A stretch of 58,771 bases of DNA from Crocinitomicaceae bacterium (lineage in GTDB: Bacteria > Bacteroidota > Bacteroidia > Flavobacteriales_D > Crocinitomicaceae). Within the stretch, counting starts at the first letter, position 1. Each line of letters begins with the position of its first letter. The stretch is from NCBI GenBank assembly GCA_014762645.1, contig JABURP010000066.1, positions 1-58,771 of the forward strand. The letters run 5' to 3'. Below are positions 45,359 through 55,112 of the stretch, piece by piece. Under the pieces are notes generated by a model, which made no database searches, had not been told where the DNA came from, and saw only the letters and a list, made by a program, of their open reading frames with translations. The translations under genes and the position numbers were made by a program.

Positions 45359-47503
45359 ATGCAAGGAAATTCTAATAACAACTTTTTTGAGTCAAAGGTG
45401 CTAGGACACCCAGCTGGACTTTTTGTACTGTTTTTTACTGAAATGTGGGAACGCTTCTCGTATTATGGAATGCGTGCCTTGTTGGTTCTATTTCTGGTTA
45501 GCCAATATGGTCTTGGCGGATGGGATTGGTCCGCAAAACAAGCACTTGCACTTTACGGAACGTATACCGCAATGGTTTATCTCACGCCTATTTTGGGAGG
45601 ATTTATTGCCGACCAGATAATTGGATATAGGAAAGCTGTGGTTATAGGTGCACTGTTGATGACCTTAGGACATGGTTCAATGGCACTTGAGAATGAAATG
45701 ACCATGTATATTGGTATTGGTTTGCTAATATTGGGTAATGGCTTTTTCAAGCCCAACATGACGTCAATAATATCACACATGTATAAGGACGTTCCAGAGA
45801 AAAAAGATGGTGCTTATACCATTTTCTACATGGGAGTAAATGCAGGTGCCTTCCTTGGAATTATGTTGTGTGGCTATATCGGAATTAATGAGTCATGGAG
45901 TTATGGATTTGGGCTGGCTGGAATTTTCATGTTCCTCGGTATGCTTCAGTTTGTTTTTGCACAGGGAATACTTGGAACAATTGGTTTAAAACCTGAAAAA
46001 GGAGCTAAGGACCAACTTGAAATCACACCAGAAACTGCAAAAGACAATGATGAGCTCGACCAGCTTGGCAGCACACAGAAAAAAGCAGAAAAAGATAAGC
46101 TTAACCCATTCACCCCTGTTGACAAAATATTAACCTGGATTGCAGCCGTTATTGCTGTTGTGTGGATTATTAATGACCCTCTTTCAAAAATAGGAGGTTA
46201 CAATATTTTCGATTTCACAATTGGCAATATGCTAGGAGCTGACTTTGCAATTCTGATTGCATTTATTCTCTTTATTGTCTTACTGATTAGTAGAATCATT
46301 CGATATAGTAATGTTATTCGAGATAAAATGTTGGCCGTTGCCATTTTTGCCTTTTTCACCGTCTTCTTTTGGGCTGCCTTTGAACAAGCAGGTGGTACCA
46401 TGACCATTTTTGCCGATCGATTCACAGATCGTGTTATGGAAGACAATTACGCAACATTATTTATCGTAATTGATATTATTATTACGATTGTGCCTATTGG
46501 AATAATTTCCTGGGTTCTCTTCAGGCTATTTAAACAGACATTTAAAAAGTACATGCTCTCCAACATCATTTTAGGATTTTCGTTCTTACTGATTTGGGGT
46601 ATTGTAATCTGGAAAATCGACCGAAACTTAGATTCAACTGCATACATTGTCGCATATCAAAATGTAGAAGTTGCTGAAATGGACGAAGACGGTAACCCAG
46701 TGCTAGATGAAGAGACAGGTGAACAGGTTTTTAGTTACCATGCCTTATACACATCTACAAATGAAATCGCACAGAATGAGCGAGTTTTTACTGACTCTGC
46801 TAAAGTCATTGAACCAATAGAGATGAGAATTGGCCAGTCATTTCATATCGTTCAGAAGAAAAGTGGCGAATTCAAATATCTAAGTGATGATGAATTAGCG
46901 GCATATGAAGACAAAATGATTTTTAAAAGCCAACCAACCCGGGTCACAGAAGCTACGGTTGTGGATATAAAGGATAATGAAGTTGTTATTGAACCTACCT
47001 GGTTTGGAATACTGAATTCGTTGTTCATCATTATGTTTGCACCTCTTTTCAGCCGACTTTGGGAAAGTAGATGGAACCCAAGTGGACCTGTTAAATACGG
47101 GCTTGGTTTAATTTTATTAGGTATTGGTTTTGGAGCATTAGCTATTGGTGCAATTCCTGTTGGAAAAGGAACAGGTGACTTTGAACTAGTTAGTGTCTGG
47201 TGGCTGACATTTGCTTATTTGTTCCATACTTTGGGTGAACTCTGTTTATCTCCGGTTGGTTTATCGTATGTGAGTAAACTGGTTCCGGGAAGAATGATCG
47301 CCTTTATGTTTGGTGTTTGGTATCTGGCTGTGGCAATAGGAAACAAACTTGCCAGTTCCGTTGGGGGAATGGTTGAAGAAATTGCAGAACGTGCATCTTA
47401 TTCTGAATTCTTCCTGATATTTACACTGGTACCTGCCGGTATAGGTATATTGGCTATCCTTTTAACGCCGGTCATTAAAAAATTCATGCACGGAGTCAAA
47501 TAA
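45359..47503 (+). CDS. POT-family oligopeptide transporter with a ~130-residue soluble insert (second copy)
   Basis: A 714-aa paralogue of the preceding transporter. The same POT motifs occur: FFTEMWERFSYYGMRALLV, FYMGVNAGAFLG and GELCLSPVGLSYVSKLVP. It is about 180 aa longer. Most of the difference is a hydrophilic segment at residues ~420-545, between two membrane helices, rich in acidic residues and predicted strands, and probably a loop domain facing the periplasm. The orientation of that loop is inferred. It probably carries peptides of different size or type from the first copy. Confidence 0.93.
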   Translation: MQGNSNNNFFESKVLGHPAGLFVLFFTEMWERFSYYGMRALLVLFLVSQYGLGGWDWSAKQALALYGTYTAMVYLTPILGGFIADQIIGYRKAVVIGALLMTLGHGSMALENEMTMYIGIGLLILGNGFFKPNMTSIISHMYKDVPEKKDGAYTIFYMGVNAGAFLGIMLCGYIGINESWSYGFGLAGIFMFLGMLQFVFAQGILGTIGLKPEKGAKDQLEITPETAKDNDELDQLGSTQKKAEKDKLNPFTPVDKILTWIAAVIAVVWIINDPLSKIGGYNIFDFTIGNMLGADFAILIAFILFIVLLISRIIRYSNVIRDKMLAVAIFAFFTVFFWAAFEQAGGTMTIFADRFTDRVMEDNYATLFIVIDIIITIVPIGIISWVLFRLFKQTFKKYMLSNIILGFSFLLIWGIVIWKIDRNLDSTAYIVAYQNVEVAEMDEDGNPVLDEETGEQVFSYHALYTSTNEIAQNERVFTDSAKVIEPIEMRIGQSFHIVQKKSGEFKYLSDDELAAYEDKMIFKSQPTRVTEATVVDIKDNEVVIEPTWFGILNSLFIIMFAPLFSRLWESRWNPSGPVKYGLGLILLGIGFGALAIGAIPVGKGTGDFELVSVWWLTFAYLFHTLGELCLSPVGLSYVSKLVPGRMIAFMFGVWYLAVAIGNKLASSVGGMVEEIAERASYSEFFLIFTLVPAGIGILAILLTPVIKKFMHGVK

Positions 47504-47523
47504 CGAAATAGATTTAACTACAC

Positions 47524-47556
47524 ATAAAAAAAGCCGCAATGATTGCGGCTTTTTTA
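47524..47556 (+). terminator. Bidirectional terminator after the POT genes
   Basis: A perfect 9-bp stem, AAGCCGCAA with TTGCGGCTT, has a 3-nt loop, with an A run before and a T run after. It serves the POT genes and the convergent ACMSD gene. Confidence 0.9.
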
Positions 47557-47579
47557 TTTTTAATATCATAGTGGCTCAT

Positions 47580-48596
47580 TTACAGGAACCGTTCTTTATC
47601 TATATCCAACCAACTCAAAATTGAATTACAAAAGATATTTTCAACATCTTCTTTAGGTAGATCACTGTCTTCAATAAATTTCCCAATCTCCAGATCTCCA
47701 AGTGGAAATGGATAGTCCGTACCCAAACAAACTTTTTCAGAACCCTGAACCTTTAAAATATACTTCAGAAAATCAATATCGTGCGTAATGCAATCGGTCC
47801 AGAATTTCCCTATATACTCCCGTGGATTTCTCTTATTATCAACAGCCACAAGATCAGGTCGGCAATTAAAACCGTGCTCGATTCTTCCGAGTGTTGGTAT
47901 GAAGGATCCACCGGCATGTGAAAGTAGCACCCTTAGATTGGGTAATCGCTCCAGCACACCTCCAAATATCAAAGAACACATGGCCCGTGAAGTTTCAGCC
48001 GGCATACCAACTAACCATGGCAACCAGTATTTTTCCATACTGTGAAAACCCATCATTTCCCAAGGATGGATCATTATAGCTAATCCTAGCCTCTCTGCCT
48101 CTTCAAAAATTGGGAAAAACTCAGGATCGCTAAGATTCTTGTCGTTAATGTTAGAGCCTATTTGAATTCCTATGATGTTTAACTCATTCTTCAACCTTTG
48201 TAATTCTTGAATTGCCAATTCGGCGTCCTGCATTGGTATAGTTCCTAAACCCACATAATTTTTTGGGTAGCGTGACTGCAATTCAGCTATATGATCATTC
48301 AAAAACCGGGAAAGTTCAAGACAATCCTTTGGTTTGGACCAGTATGAAAACATTACCGGAACCGTACAAACTACCTGCACTTGTGTCTGGTACTCCTCAT
48401 ATTCCTTAATCCTCAACTCTGCATCCCAACAATTTTCTTCAATCGTTCTGAAATAGTGATTTCCTTTCATCATATCCGCCAACCCCTCTTTTTGAGATGA
48501 AGGTTTTAGCCAAATGAAATCTCCGTAACCAAATTTTGCTGTCCAATTAGGCATCTCGGATGGGAGAATGTGGGTGTGCATGTCAATTTTCAACAT
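47580..48596 (-). CDS. 2-amino-3-carboxymuconate-6-semialdehyde decarboxylase (ACMSD)
   Basis: A 338-aa amidohydrolase-fold decarboxylase of the kynurenine/2-nitrobenzoate route. The match to ACMSD is strong throughout: IDMHTHILP at the start, FRTIEENCWD, STVPVMFSYW-like TVPVMFSYWSKP, KYWLPWLVGMPAETSRAMCS and LGTDYPFPLG. Metal and active-site residues are H7, H9, H177, H227 and D294, close to the numbering of the Pseudomonas enzyme. It would divert the semialdehyde away from quinolinate. No other kynurenine-pathway gene is in the window. Confidence 0.92.
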   Translation of the reverse strand: MLKIDMHTHILPSEMPNWTAKFGYGDFIWLKPSSQKEGLADMMKGNHYFRTIEENCWDAELRIKEYEEYQTQVQVVCTVPVMFSYWSKPKDCLELSRFLNDHIAELQSRYPKNYVGLGTIPMQDAELAIQELQRLKNELNIIGIQIGSNINDKNLSDPEFFPIFEEAERLGLAIMIHPWEMMGFHSMEKYWLPWLVGMPAETSRAMCSLIFGGVLERLPNLRVLLSHAGGSFIPTLGRIEHGFNCRPDLVAVDNKRNPREYIGKFWTDCITHDIDFLKYILKVQGSEKVCLGTDYPFPLGDLEIGKFIEDSDLPKEDVENIFCNSILSWLDIDKERFL

Positions 48597-48631
48597 AGAA
48601 TAATGTGCTTTTGTTCCGCGAAAATAGCGAT

Positions 48632-49489
48632 TTACTGTTTCCTGAGCTTTATGAAATCCTGTATCTTTTCGTTTTCAATGGTCACAGTAAGGTTGTAATG
48701 TTTCAATTTATAGTCTCCCCCACTACTTCCATTAGACCACTTCTGCAACTCTAATACACCGGACCCACGACAACCTTCCATCCAGGTATTTAATTTTTCA
48801 TCAAACCAAACTACAGACATATCATCTGAAAAATAGAAGTTGCGTTCTGTTGCTTTGAATGTCCAGGCCTGTCCCTTATCAAAATAGGGCTTACAAAAAT
48901 TTTTAAATTGCTCCTTATTCCAGCGTTCTGAAGGATCTGTTCCCAGATAATAGAAATCATCTGCCATGAACTCAAAATAATCGTGAAGATTAGCTTTTGC
49001 TGCCGCCAGATGCCATTTATTCATTTGATCTTCCAAAAGCTTCAACAAATTATCTTTTTCCCATTTGTTGTCTTCCCATTCCGAATCACATTCATCAACA
49101 TAAGAATATATCCTTGCAATTCTTCCATGCTCCCAAAACACCATGTCTGTCCCACAGTACCTGAATTCGCCATCCAGGTAAAACTCGAAGTACACCTCAA
49201 CAATGTCTACACCAGGATATCCATTTTCATGTATTATTTTGAAATCCTCCCTAAAATACCCCGTTTTAAACTTCGGGCAAATGGTCATGAACCCACTAAG
49301 ATTAAATTCAAAACTCGTGTCCTCTTCAAAATGTTTTACCATCACATCTTCTGATAAGAAATCTAATACACCCAAAGAATCCCCCCGATTTAAAGCGTCA
49401 TAAAATTCCATGGTCTTAATACCAGGGGTGGTTTGTCCGATACTGGATATCGAAGCAAGAACTGCAATTACTAATAATACACTTTTCAT
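48632..49489 (-). CDS. Secreted protein with two NTF2-like (SnoaL-type) domains
   Basis: A 285-aa protein with signal peptide MKSVLLVIAVLASISSIGQ. Two cone-fold domains follow: residues ~27-130 (YDALNRGDSLGVLDFLSEDV) and ~150-282 (ANLHDYFEFMADDFYYLGTD, SERWNKEQFKNF, and an end KHYNLTVTIENEKI typical of the SnoaL_3 group). Ligand or enzyme activity is unknown. It lies 35 nt upstream of the ACMSD gene on the same strand and may be cotranscribed with it. Confidence 0.75.
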   Translation of the reverse strand: MKSVLLVIAVLASISSIGQTTPGIKTMEFYDALNRGDSLGVLDFLSEDVMVKHFEEDTSFEFNLSGFMTICPKFKTGYFREDFKIIHENGYPGVDIVEVYFEFYLDGEFRYCGTDMVFWEHGRIARIYSYVDECDSEWEDNKWEKDNLLKLLEDQMNKWHLAAAKANLHDYFEFMADDFYYLGTDPSERWNKEQFKNFCKPYFDKGQAWTFKATERNFYFSDDMSVVWFDEKLNTWMEGCRGSGVLELQKWSNGSSGGDYKLKHYNLTVTIENEKIQDFIKLRKQ

Positions 49490-49550
49490 ACCATTCAGCT
49501 TAATTTATTACCAATTATAAAAGGCCTGTCCATAATTGCAAAACATGTCT

Positions 49551-49558
49551 TATTTTTG
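49551..49558 (+). promoter_or_regulatory. Putative -7 box of the M16 peptidase operon
   Basis: TATTTTTG ends 22 nt before the ATG at 49581. No clear -33 element at the expected distance. Confidence 0.4.
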
Positions 49559-49580
49559 GCGCTTCACAAATTATTTGGAT

Positions 49581-51077
49581 ATGAATTTAAAAAATTGGTT
49601 GGTACTAACATTAATATTTTCTTTCTCTACCTCTTTTGGTCAGGATAAAAGAAAGATAGAATTCGAGGAGTATGACCTTGACAACGGGATGCATGTGATA
49701 CTTCATGAAGATCATTCAACCCCTATTGTTGCAGTTACCATATTATACCACGTAGGTTCTAAAAATGAAAAAGTTGGAAGAACAGGATTTGCACACTTTT
49801 TTGAGCACTTAATGTTTGAAGGTACTACCAATATTGAGCGTCACAATTACGATAAGCATGTTGAAAGAGCTGGTGGTACATTGAATGCAAACACATCACA
49901 AGATCGTACTTTTTACTTTGAATTGCTTCCTTCCAACCAGTTAGAGATTGGACTTTGGTTAGAATCTGAAAGACTACTTCATGCCAAGGTTGAAAATATT
50001 GGTATAGAAACCCAACGCGAAGTTGTAAAAGAAGAAAAACGTCAACGTGTAGATAACCAGCCGTATGGTTCGTTAATGTATGAAGTGTTTAGACGCGCTT
50101 ACAAGAAACACCCGTATCAATGGGTTCCTATTGGAAGTATGGAAGACCTGGATGCCGCACAGGAAGAAGATTATGTTAATTTCTACCGAACATTCTATGT
50201 GCCTCACAATGCTACACTTTCTATCGCCGGGGATATTGATGTAGAGCAAACTAAAAAATGGGTAGATATGTATTTCGGAACCATTCCAAATGGTGACAAA
50301 CTGGATATCTACAGAGATAAAGAATTCCTTTCCCTGCAAGCTTTCCAGGAAAAATATGATGAAATGCTAAAAGGTCGTGCCACTTCAAAAGATTTTGTGG
50401 GTGACTGGCACAATGATATGCCAACAGAGGAATTTATTGACAAGTATTTTCCTAAGGTTTCAGAAAAGCCTCATGAAATTCCAAGACCAAATATAAAGGA
50501 GGGATTACTTGAAGAACAAATCCGTGACACCATTTTCGACAATATTCAGTTACCTGCTGTAGTAATGGCTTATCGTACGCCTGAGCTTAGGCATAAAGAC
50601 CGATTTGCATTGGACATGCTAAGCATGATCCTGTCACAAGGAAACAGTTCGCGTTTCAGTAAAAATGTTGTTGAAAAACAACAAAAAGCGTTGGCCGCAT
50701 TTGCATTTCCTTTTGGACTTGAAGACCCGGGAATTATGATTTCACTAGCTATTGCAAATATGGGGGTTGATCCTGCCGAATTGGAAAAATCATTGAACGC
50801 AGAGATCAAAGATTTACAGGAAAATCTGATATCAGATGAAGAGTTTGAGAAACTGCACAATATGATTGAGAGCGACTTCATTACTTCCAATTCTTCCATG
50901 GCTGGTATTGCAGAATCATTGGCAAATAACCATGTGTACCTTGGGTCTGCAGATCTGATCAATACAGAAATTGACAGCTATATGAAAGTAACAAAAGAAG
51001 ACATCCGTCGCGTTGCTAAACAATATTTAAAACCATCTAATTCAGTTGTTCTTTACTACCTACCTAAAGGAGAGTAA
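49581..51077 (+). CDS. M16-family zinc peptidase, catalytic subunit
   Basis: A 498-aa insulinase-type peptidase with signal peptide MNLKNWLVLTLIFSFSTSFGQ. The inverted zinc motif HFFEH is intact (H72, E75, H76), and the distal glutamate lies in the EVVKEEKRQR segment. Two M16 domains span the protein. The open frame reaches 15 codons further upstream, but the ATG at 49581 starts the signal peptide. The next gene encodes a partner without the zinc motif; such pairs form one heterodimeric protease. Confidence 0.93.
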   Translation: MNLKNWLVLTLIFSFSTSFGQDKRKIEFEEYDLDNGMHVILHEDHSTPIVAVTILYHVGSKNEKVGRTGFAHFFEHLMFEGTTNIERHNYDKHVERAGGTLNANTSQDRTFYFELLPSNQLEIGLWLESERLLHAKVENIGIETQREVVKEEKRQRVDNQPYGSLMYEVFRRAYKKHPYQWVPIGSMEDLDAAQEEDYVNFYRTFYVPHNATLSIAGDIDVEQTKKWVDMYFGTIPNGDKLDIYRDKEFLSLQAFQEKYDEMLKGRATSKDFVGDWHNDMPTEEFIDKYFPKVSEKPHEIPRPNIKEGLLEEQIRDTIFDNIQLPAVVMAYRTPELRHKDRFALDMLSMILSQGNSSRFSKNVVEKQQKALAAFAFPFGLEDPGIMISLAIANMGVDPAELEKSLNAEIKDLQENLISDEEFEKLHNMIESDFITSNSSMAGIAESLANNHVYLGSADLINTEIDSYMKVTKEDIRRVAKQYLKPSNSVVLYYLPKGE

Positions 51078-51117
51078 GCAAAGTTCATCCAAAATATAAA
51101 TGAGAAAAAAATTGATC

Positions 51118-53253
51118 ATGAAAAAAGTATTATTAATTCTATTGACAATCGTATCCTTTGGATTTGGAACTATTGCCCAGGTGGTAGATAGAACAAAGGT
51201 TCCAACACCACAACCTAATCCTGAGATCAACATTAATATACCTGATGTTGTGACGTATGAAAATGGTTTGAAAGTTATTGTTGTTGAAGACCATAAATTA
51301 CCACAGGTATCTTTCCAGCTTTTTGTTGATTATCCTATATTAAAAGAAGGTGATAAAGCAGGTATGGCAAGTATCTTCGGAGAGTTACTGGGATCGGGAA
51401 CTGAAAATTACCCAAAAGATAAATTTGATGCAAAAGTAGATTATATGGGAGCGCGAGTTTCTACGAATTCAAGAGGTTTCTTTGCTACCTCTCTGAAGAA
51501 ACATACGCCAAATTTGTTGGAAATACTCAGTGAGGTGGTAACCGCCCCAACCTTTCCTGAAGATGAGTTTGATCGAATCATCAAGCAAACAAAATCTGGT
51601 TTAGAAACTGAAAAATCAGATCCGGATGCAATGGCTAGAAATGTAGCTGCAACTGTCAACTTTGGTAAGGACCATGCTTATGGGGATATTCAAACAGAAG
51701 AAACCCTTGATAATATTACACTGGAGGATATTAAATCACATTACAATAAATACTTTGTTCCGAATGAGGCTTATTTGGTTATTGTAGGGGACGTTACTCC
51801 TGAAGAAGCTGATACTTATGTCAAAAAATATTTCCTGGATTGGAAAAAAGGAGCTGAGTCGAAACAAGAAACCTGGGATATCCCAACTTATGAAGGAAAC
51901 AATGTGTTTTTTGTAGATAAACCAGGAGCTGTTCAAAGTAGAATTACCATTACCCACACAATCGATCTTCCTCCCGGACATCCTGATGTTATTAAACTAA
52001 GGCTTTTGAATCAAATTCTCGGTGGTGGGAGTTTTTCGGCTCACCTAATGAGAAATTTGAGAGAAGATAAAGCGTATACATACGGTTGTTATTCATCTAT
52101 ATCTTCTGACCCTCTTAACGCCAAATTTTCAGCAGGTGGTAACTTTAGAAATGAAGTAACCGACAGTGCAATCGTTCAAATTCTTAAAGAAATTGAGTGG
52201 ATGTGTAACAACCTGGTTGATGATGATGAATTGAGATTGGTTAAAAATTCTATGACAGGATCTTTTGCGCGGTCTTTAGAACAAGAAAGAACTCTGGCCA
52301 ATTTCGCATTAAATATGGCGCGATATGATCTTCCAAAAGATTATTACACTAAATATTTAACCCGATTAGAAGCCATTACTAAAGAAGAACTTCTGGAAGT
52401 GGCTAAAAAATATCTACAACCTGAAAACCTCAATATTATTGTTGTGGGTAATGAAGATGTAGCTGAAAAACTTGAAGTTTTCGACACCAGCGGTGGAATG
52501 GAATTCAAAGACAGCTACGGTAATGAAAAACTAAAGCTCAAATCTGCCGGAGATGGGGTTACAGCCGAATCTATCTTTAAAAATTACGTATACAAGCGCT
52601 TTTCCGTTTCCAACGAGGAAGAGTTCAATAATGTACTCAAGAAGATTGGTTATATACAAATAACATACAAAGGTGTATTGGAGCAAATGGGAGCTGAGAT
52701 GTACCTAACAACCTATAGAGGTACTCCTAATAAAACGGCATCTATCATGAAAATTAAGTCTGCGCAAGGCAACATGACGGCTCAAAAAGAATGGTTTAAC
52801 GGTGAAGCTGGTGGTACTTTTGTTGCAATGCAAGGAAAAACTAAATATGAAGGAGAAGAATTAGAAGAGAAAAAGCAGCAAAATTTCCCATTGAAACAAT
52901 TGTATTACACAAAAAACCCAAATATCAATGCCGAATTACTGGGAATTGACGAAGTTGACGGAAAGGAATATTACAAAATCAAAATTTCCCAAGAAGGAGA
53001 AGAGGAATTTGGATATGAGTACTATTCAGTGGAAACGGGATGGCTCGTAATGGAGGAAACTTTTACAACAGATGAAGAAGGAAACTCAATTACTGCTACG
53101 GTTAAATATTCGGATTATCAGGAATTAAAGAAAGGATTTATGATACCTAATAAAATGACTGTTTTACAAGGGAACATGCCTATTGAATTTGAATTAGCCG
53201 GTGCTACAATCAAGAAAAAACCAAAGTCAAAAACATTTGACGGAGAATTTTAA
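51118..53253 (+). CDS. M16-family partner subunit without zinc motif, with extra C-terminal domain
   Basis: A 711-aa M16-fold protein with signal peptide MKKVLLILLTIVSFGFGTIAQ. Where the catalytic subunit has HFFEH it reads IFGEL, so it cannot bind zinc. The substrate-binding part typical of such subunits is present (GGGSFSAHLMRNLREDKAYTYG). From about residue 470 there is an extra domain of roughly 220 aa (MYLTTYRGTPNKTASIMKI, EYYKIKISQEGEEEFGYEYY) resembling outer-membrane lipoprotein-sorting proteins. An ATG at 51100 gives six more residues; the one at 51118 is preferred. Confidence 0.9.
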   Translation: MKKVLLILLTIVSFGFGTIAQVVDRTKVPTPQPNPEININIPDVVTYENGLKVIVVEDHKLPQVSFQLFVDYPILKEGDKAGMASIFGELLGSGTENYPKDKFDAKVDYMGARVSTNSRGFFATSLKKHTPNLLEILSEVVTAPTFPEDEFDRIIKQTKSGLETEKSDPDAMARNVAATVNFGKDHAYGDIQTEETLDNITLEDIKSHYNKYFVPNEAYLVIVGDVTPEEADTYVKKYFLDWKKGAESKQETWDIPTYEGNNVFFVDKPGAVQSRITITHTIDLPPGHPDVIKLRLLNQILGGGSFSAHLMRNLREDKAYTYGCYSSISSDPLNAKFSAGGNFRNEVTDSAIVQILKEIEWMCNNLVDDDELRLVKNSMTGSFARSLEQERTLANFALNMARYDLPKDYYTKYLTRLEAITKEELLEVAKKYLQPENLNIIVVGNEDVAEKLEVFDTSGGMEFKDSYGNEKLKLKSAGDGVTAESIFKNYVYKRFSVSNEEEFNNVLKKIGYIQITYKGVLEQMGAEMYLTTYRGTPNKTASIMKIKSAQGNMTAQKEWFNGEAGGTFVAMQGKTKYEGEELEEKKQQNFPLKQLYYTKNPNINAELLGIDEVDGKEYYKIKISQEGEEEFGYEYYSVETGWLVMEETFTTDEEGNSITATVKYSDYQELKKGFMIPNKMTVLQGNMPIEFELAGATIKKKPKSKTFDGEF

Positions 53254-53257
53254 TCAA

Positions 53258-53289
53258 ATGGTCGCTTAAATTAAGCGGCCATTTTTTTT
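53258..53289 (+). terminator. Rho-independent terminator of the M16 operon
   Basis: A 12-bp stem, ATGGTCGCTTAA with TTAAGCGGCCAT (one G-T pair), is followed by seven T, starting 5 nt after the stop codon. Confidence 0.85.
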
Positions 53290-53299
53290 ATCTTGCATT

Positions 53300-53671
53300 A
53301 TGCGTTTGTTAACTATCCTCTTAATAGCGTTTTTTACAATAAACTGCTCAGAAAGCAAAGATCTTTCTGAAAACACTACTAATACTCAAAAAGAATCTGA
53401 AGTGGTAGAGGCAAAGCTTATCCAAAAAAAGAGCCACAATAAAGCCGGTAAAGAACTTCCTGGTGCAGGAGATTATTATTTAATCTTAGAGGGTGAAGAA
53501 GTTTTTGTTAAAATAATGGAATCCAAAGTGACTGCTGAGGAATTGGACTTTTTTTTGAACAAGACCGCTAATTTTGAAATAGTTAGAGGGGAAGGGCTAT
53601 GGGACACGGACGACCCGAATGTCCAATCAAGAATTGGACCATACGTTGCGATTTTGAGTATCAAAAATTAA
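53300..53671 (+). CDS. Small lipoprotein of unknown function
   Basis: A 123-aa protein whose N-terminus MRLLTILLIAFFTINCSES is a lipoprotein signal with the cysteine at 16. The mature part contains a charged linker and one small domain (GAGDYYLILEGEEVFVKIMES to the end, IGPYVAILSIKN). I do not recognise a family. It begins just beyond the M16 terminator. Confidence 0.7.
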   Translation: MRLLTILLIAFFTINCSESKDLSENTTNTQKESEVVEAKLIQKKSHNKAGKELPGAGDYYLILEGEEVFVKIMESKVTAEELDFFLNKTANFEIVRGEGLWDTDDPNVQSRIGPYVAILSIKN

Positions 53672-53808
53672 TAATTGTTCACACAACGTTAATAAATTCT
53701 TCATCCGCGTTTTTCCTTGACAAGGTTAATTTTTGTAAATTTACCTGTGCTTGATGAAATTTTGTATTAAAAACACAAAACAACGTCTGCTACGCTACTA
53801 CACTACTT

Positions 53809-54987
53809 ATGAAAAATTTGGTCCTCCTTGTAACCTCTATTACAATGACCCTGCATGCCTGGGGACAAACTGTATTTTATGAGGATTTTTCAACATGCAA
53901 CAACACCGGGTCAACTTCATCTGGTACTGATAATATTGGTGGTGTAGCATGGTCTACCACTGTTAATCATGCTGCAGATGTGAATGACCACTGGTACTGT
54001 AATGGAGGAATGTTAGAAGCGAGAGACACTAACGGGCCTGCGTCATGGGAAACCGGCGATATTGATATCACATCCTGCACATCCGGAATTACCTTATCTG
54101 TTTATGTTCAATCAGTTGGAACCATGGAAGCCTGGGACACTGGTTGTAATAGTGCAGACTTTTTCCAGTTTGAAGTTTCGTATGACGGAGGCGCCTCATG
54201 GGTAGCATTTTCAGATGCCATTAATGGATCGACGGACACTGGTGTATGGCTGGATGATTGTGGAACCTGTGGCAGCCCATCAACTGCTTACCCCGTTCCT
54301 TTTTGTGGGCTACAGGTGAGTGGACCTGCTATTGCACAGGACGAATCAGACTTTACATTTTCAGATTGTATTTCGGTTGGTGTATCAGGTACCGTTAGAT
54401 TGCGCGCAACCTGCTGTTGCTGGTCCGGCACGGAGTATTGGAATATGGATGATGTTACCTTAACCTGCTCAAACTGCGCTCTGCCTGTTGAAATAGGTCA
54501 ATTTGATGCTACACGTACAGCTACGCAAGCAGTGTTAAACTGGACAACACTCAGTGAGGATAATAATAAGAAATTCAATATCCAACGCTCAGTGGACGGT
54601 GCCGTTTTCTATACCATTGGTGATACAAAAGGAAAACTGAACTCATCCACCACTGTTGATTATGAATTTATTGATGAAAACCCATTGGATAAACCTGTTG
54701 TTTACTACCGCCTGGAACAGGTGGATATGAATGGTAAAAAGAAATACTCAGAAGTTAAATCTGTCAAGTATGAAACTGCTGATATTTATTACAATGGATC
54801 AGAAATAGTTGTCAATTTTGAAGCGGAATATCACAAAACGTACACCTTAAACATCTATGATCTTTCCGGTAAGTTAGTTCACACTCAGCAAATGTCTGAA
54901 AGTGCTCAACTTAACTGGAATAAGAAAGGTTTCTTTCTGGTAGGTATTCCAGAACTTGGTGTTCGAAAAAAAATCGCTATTCCATAG
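53809..54987 (+). CDS. Secreted surface protein, probable T9SS type A cargo
   Basis: A 392-aa protein with signal peptide MKNLVLLVTSITMTLHAWGQ. Residues ~20-225 form a cysteine-rich jelly-roll domain (FQFEVSYDGGASW, TEYWNMDDVTLTC) similar in style to the N-terminal domain of the giant adhesins. A fibronectin-like stretch follows (LPVEIGQFDATRTATQAVLNWTT, YYRLEQVDMNG). The end (TYTLNIYDLSGKLVHTQQM, GVRKKIAIP) resembles a divergent T9SS sorting domain. Its ligand is unknown. Confidence 0.75.
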   Translation: MKNLVLLVTSITMTLHAWGQTVFYEDFSTCNNTGSTSSGTDNIGGVAWSTTVNHAADVNDHWYCNGGMLEARDTNGPASWETGDIDITSCTSGITLSVYVQSVGTMEAWDTGCNSADFFQFEVSYDGGASWVAFSDAINGSTDTGVWLDDCGTCGSPSTAYPVPFCGLQVSGPAIAQDESDFTFSDCISVGVSGTVRLRATCCCWSGTEYWNMDDVTLTCSNCALPVEIGQFDATRTATQAVLNWTTLSEDNNKKFNIQRSVDGAVFYTIGDTKGKLNSSTTVDYEFIDENPLDKPVVYYRLEQVDMNGKKKYSEVKSVKYETADIYYNGSEIVVNFEAEYHKTYTLNIYDLSGKLVHTQQMSESAQLNWNKKGFFLVGIPELGVRKKIAIP

Positions 54988-55112
54988 AAAATCAAGGAGC
55001 TTTAACTTTTTGTATTGGGCCCATCTCACGAACTAAACGAGTTAAATTAAATTCCTCTAAAAAGTGTTGATAAAATTTCAACATAGCCCTTCCCGTCAAG
55101 ACTTCAAATCAG

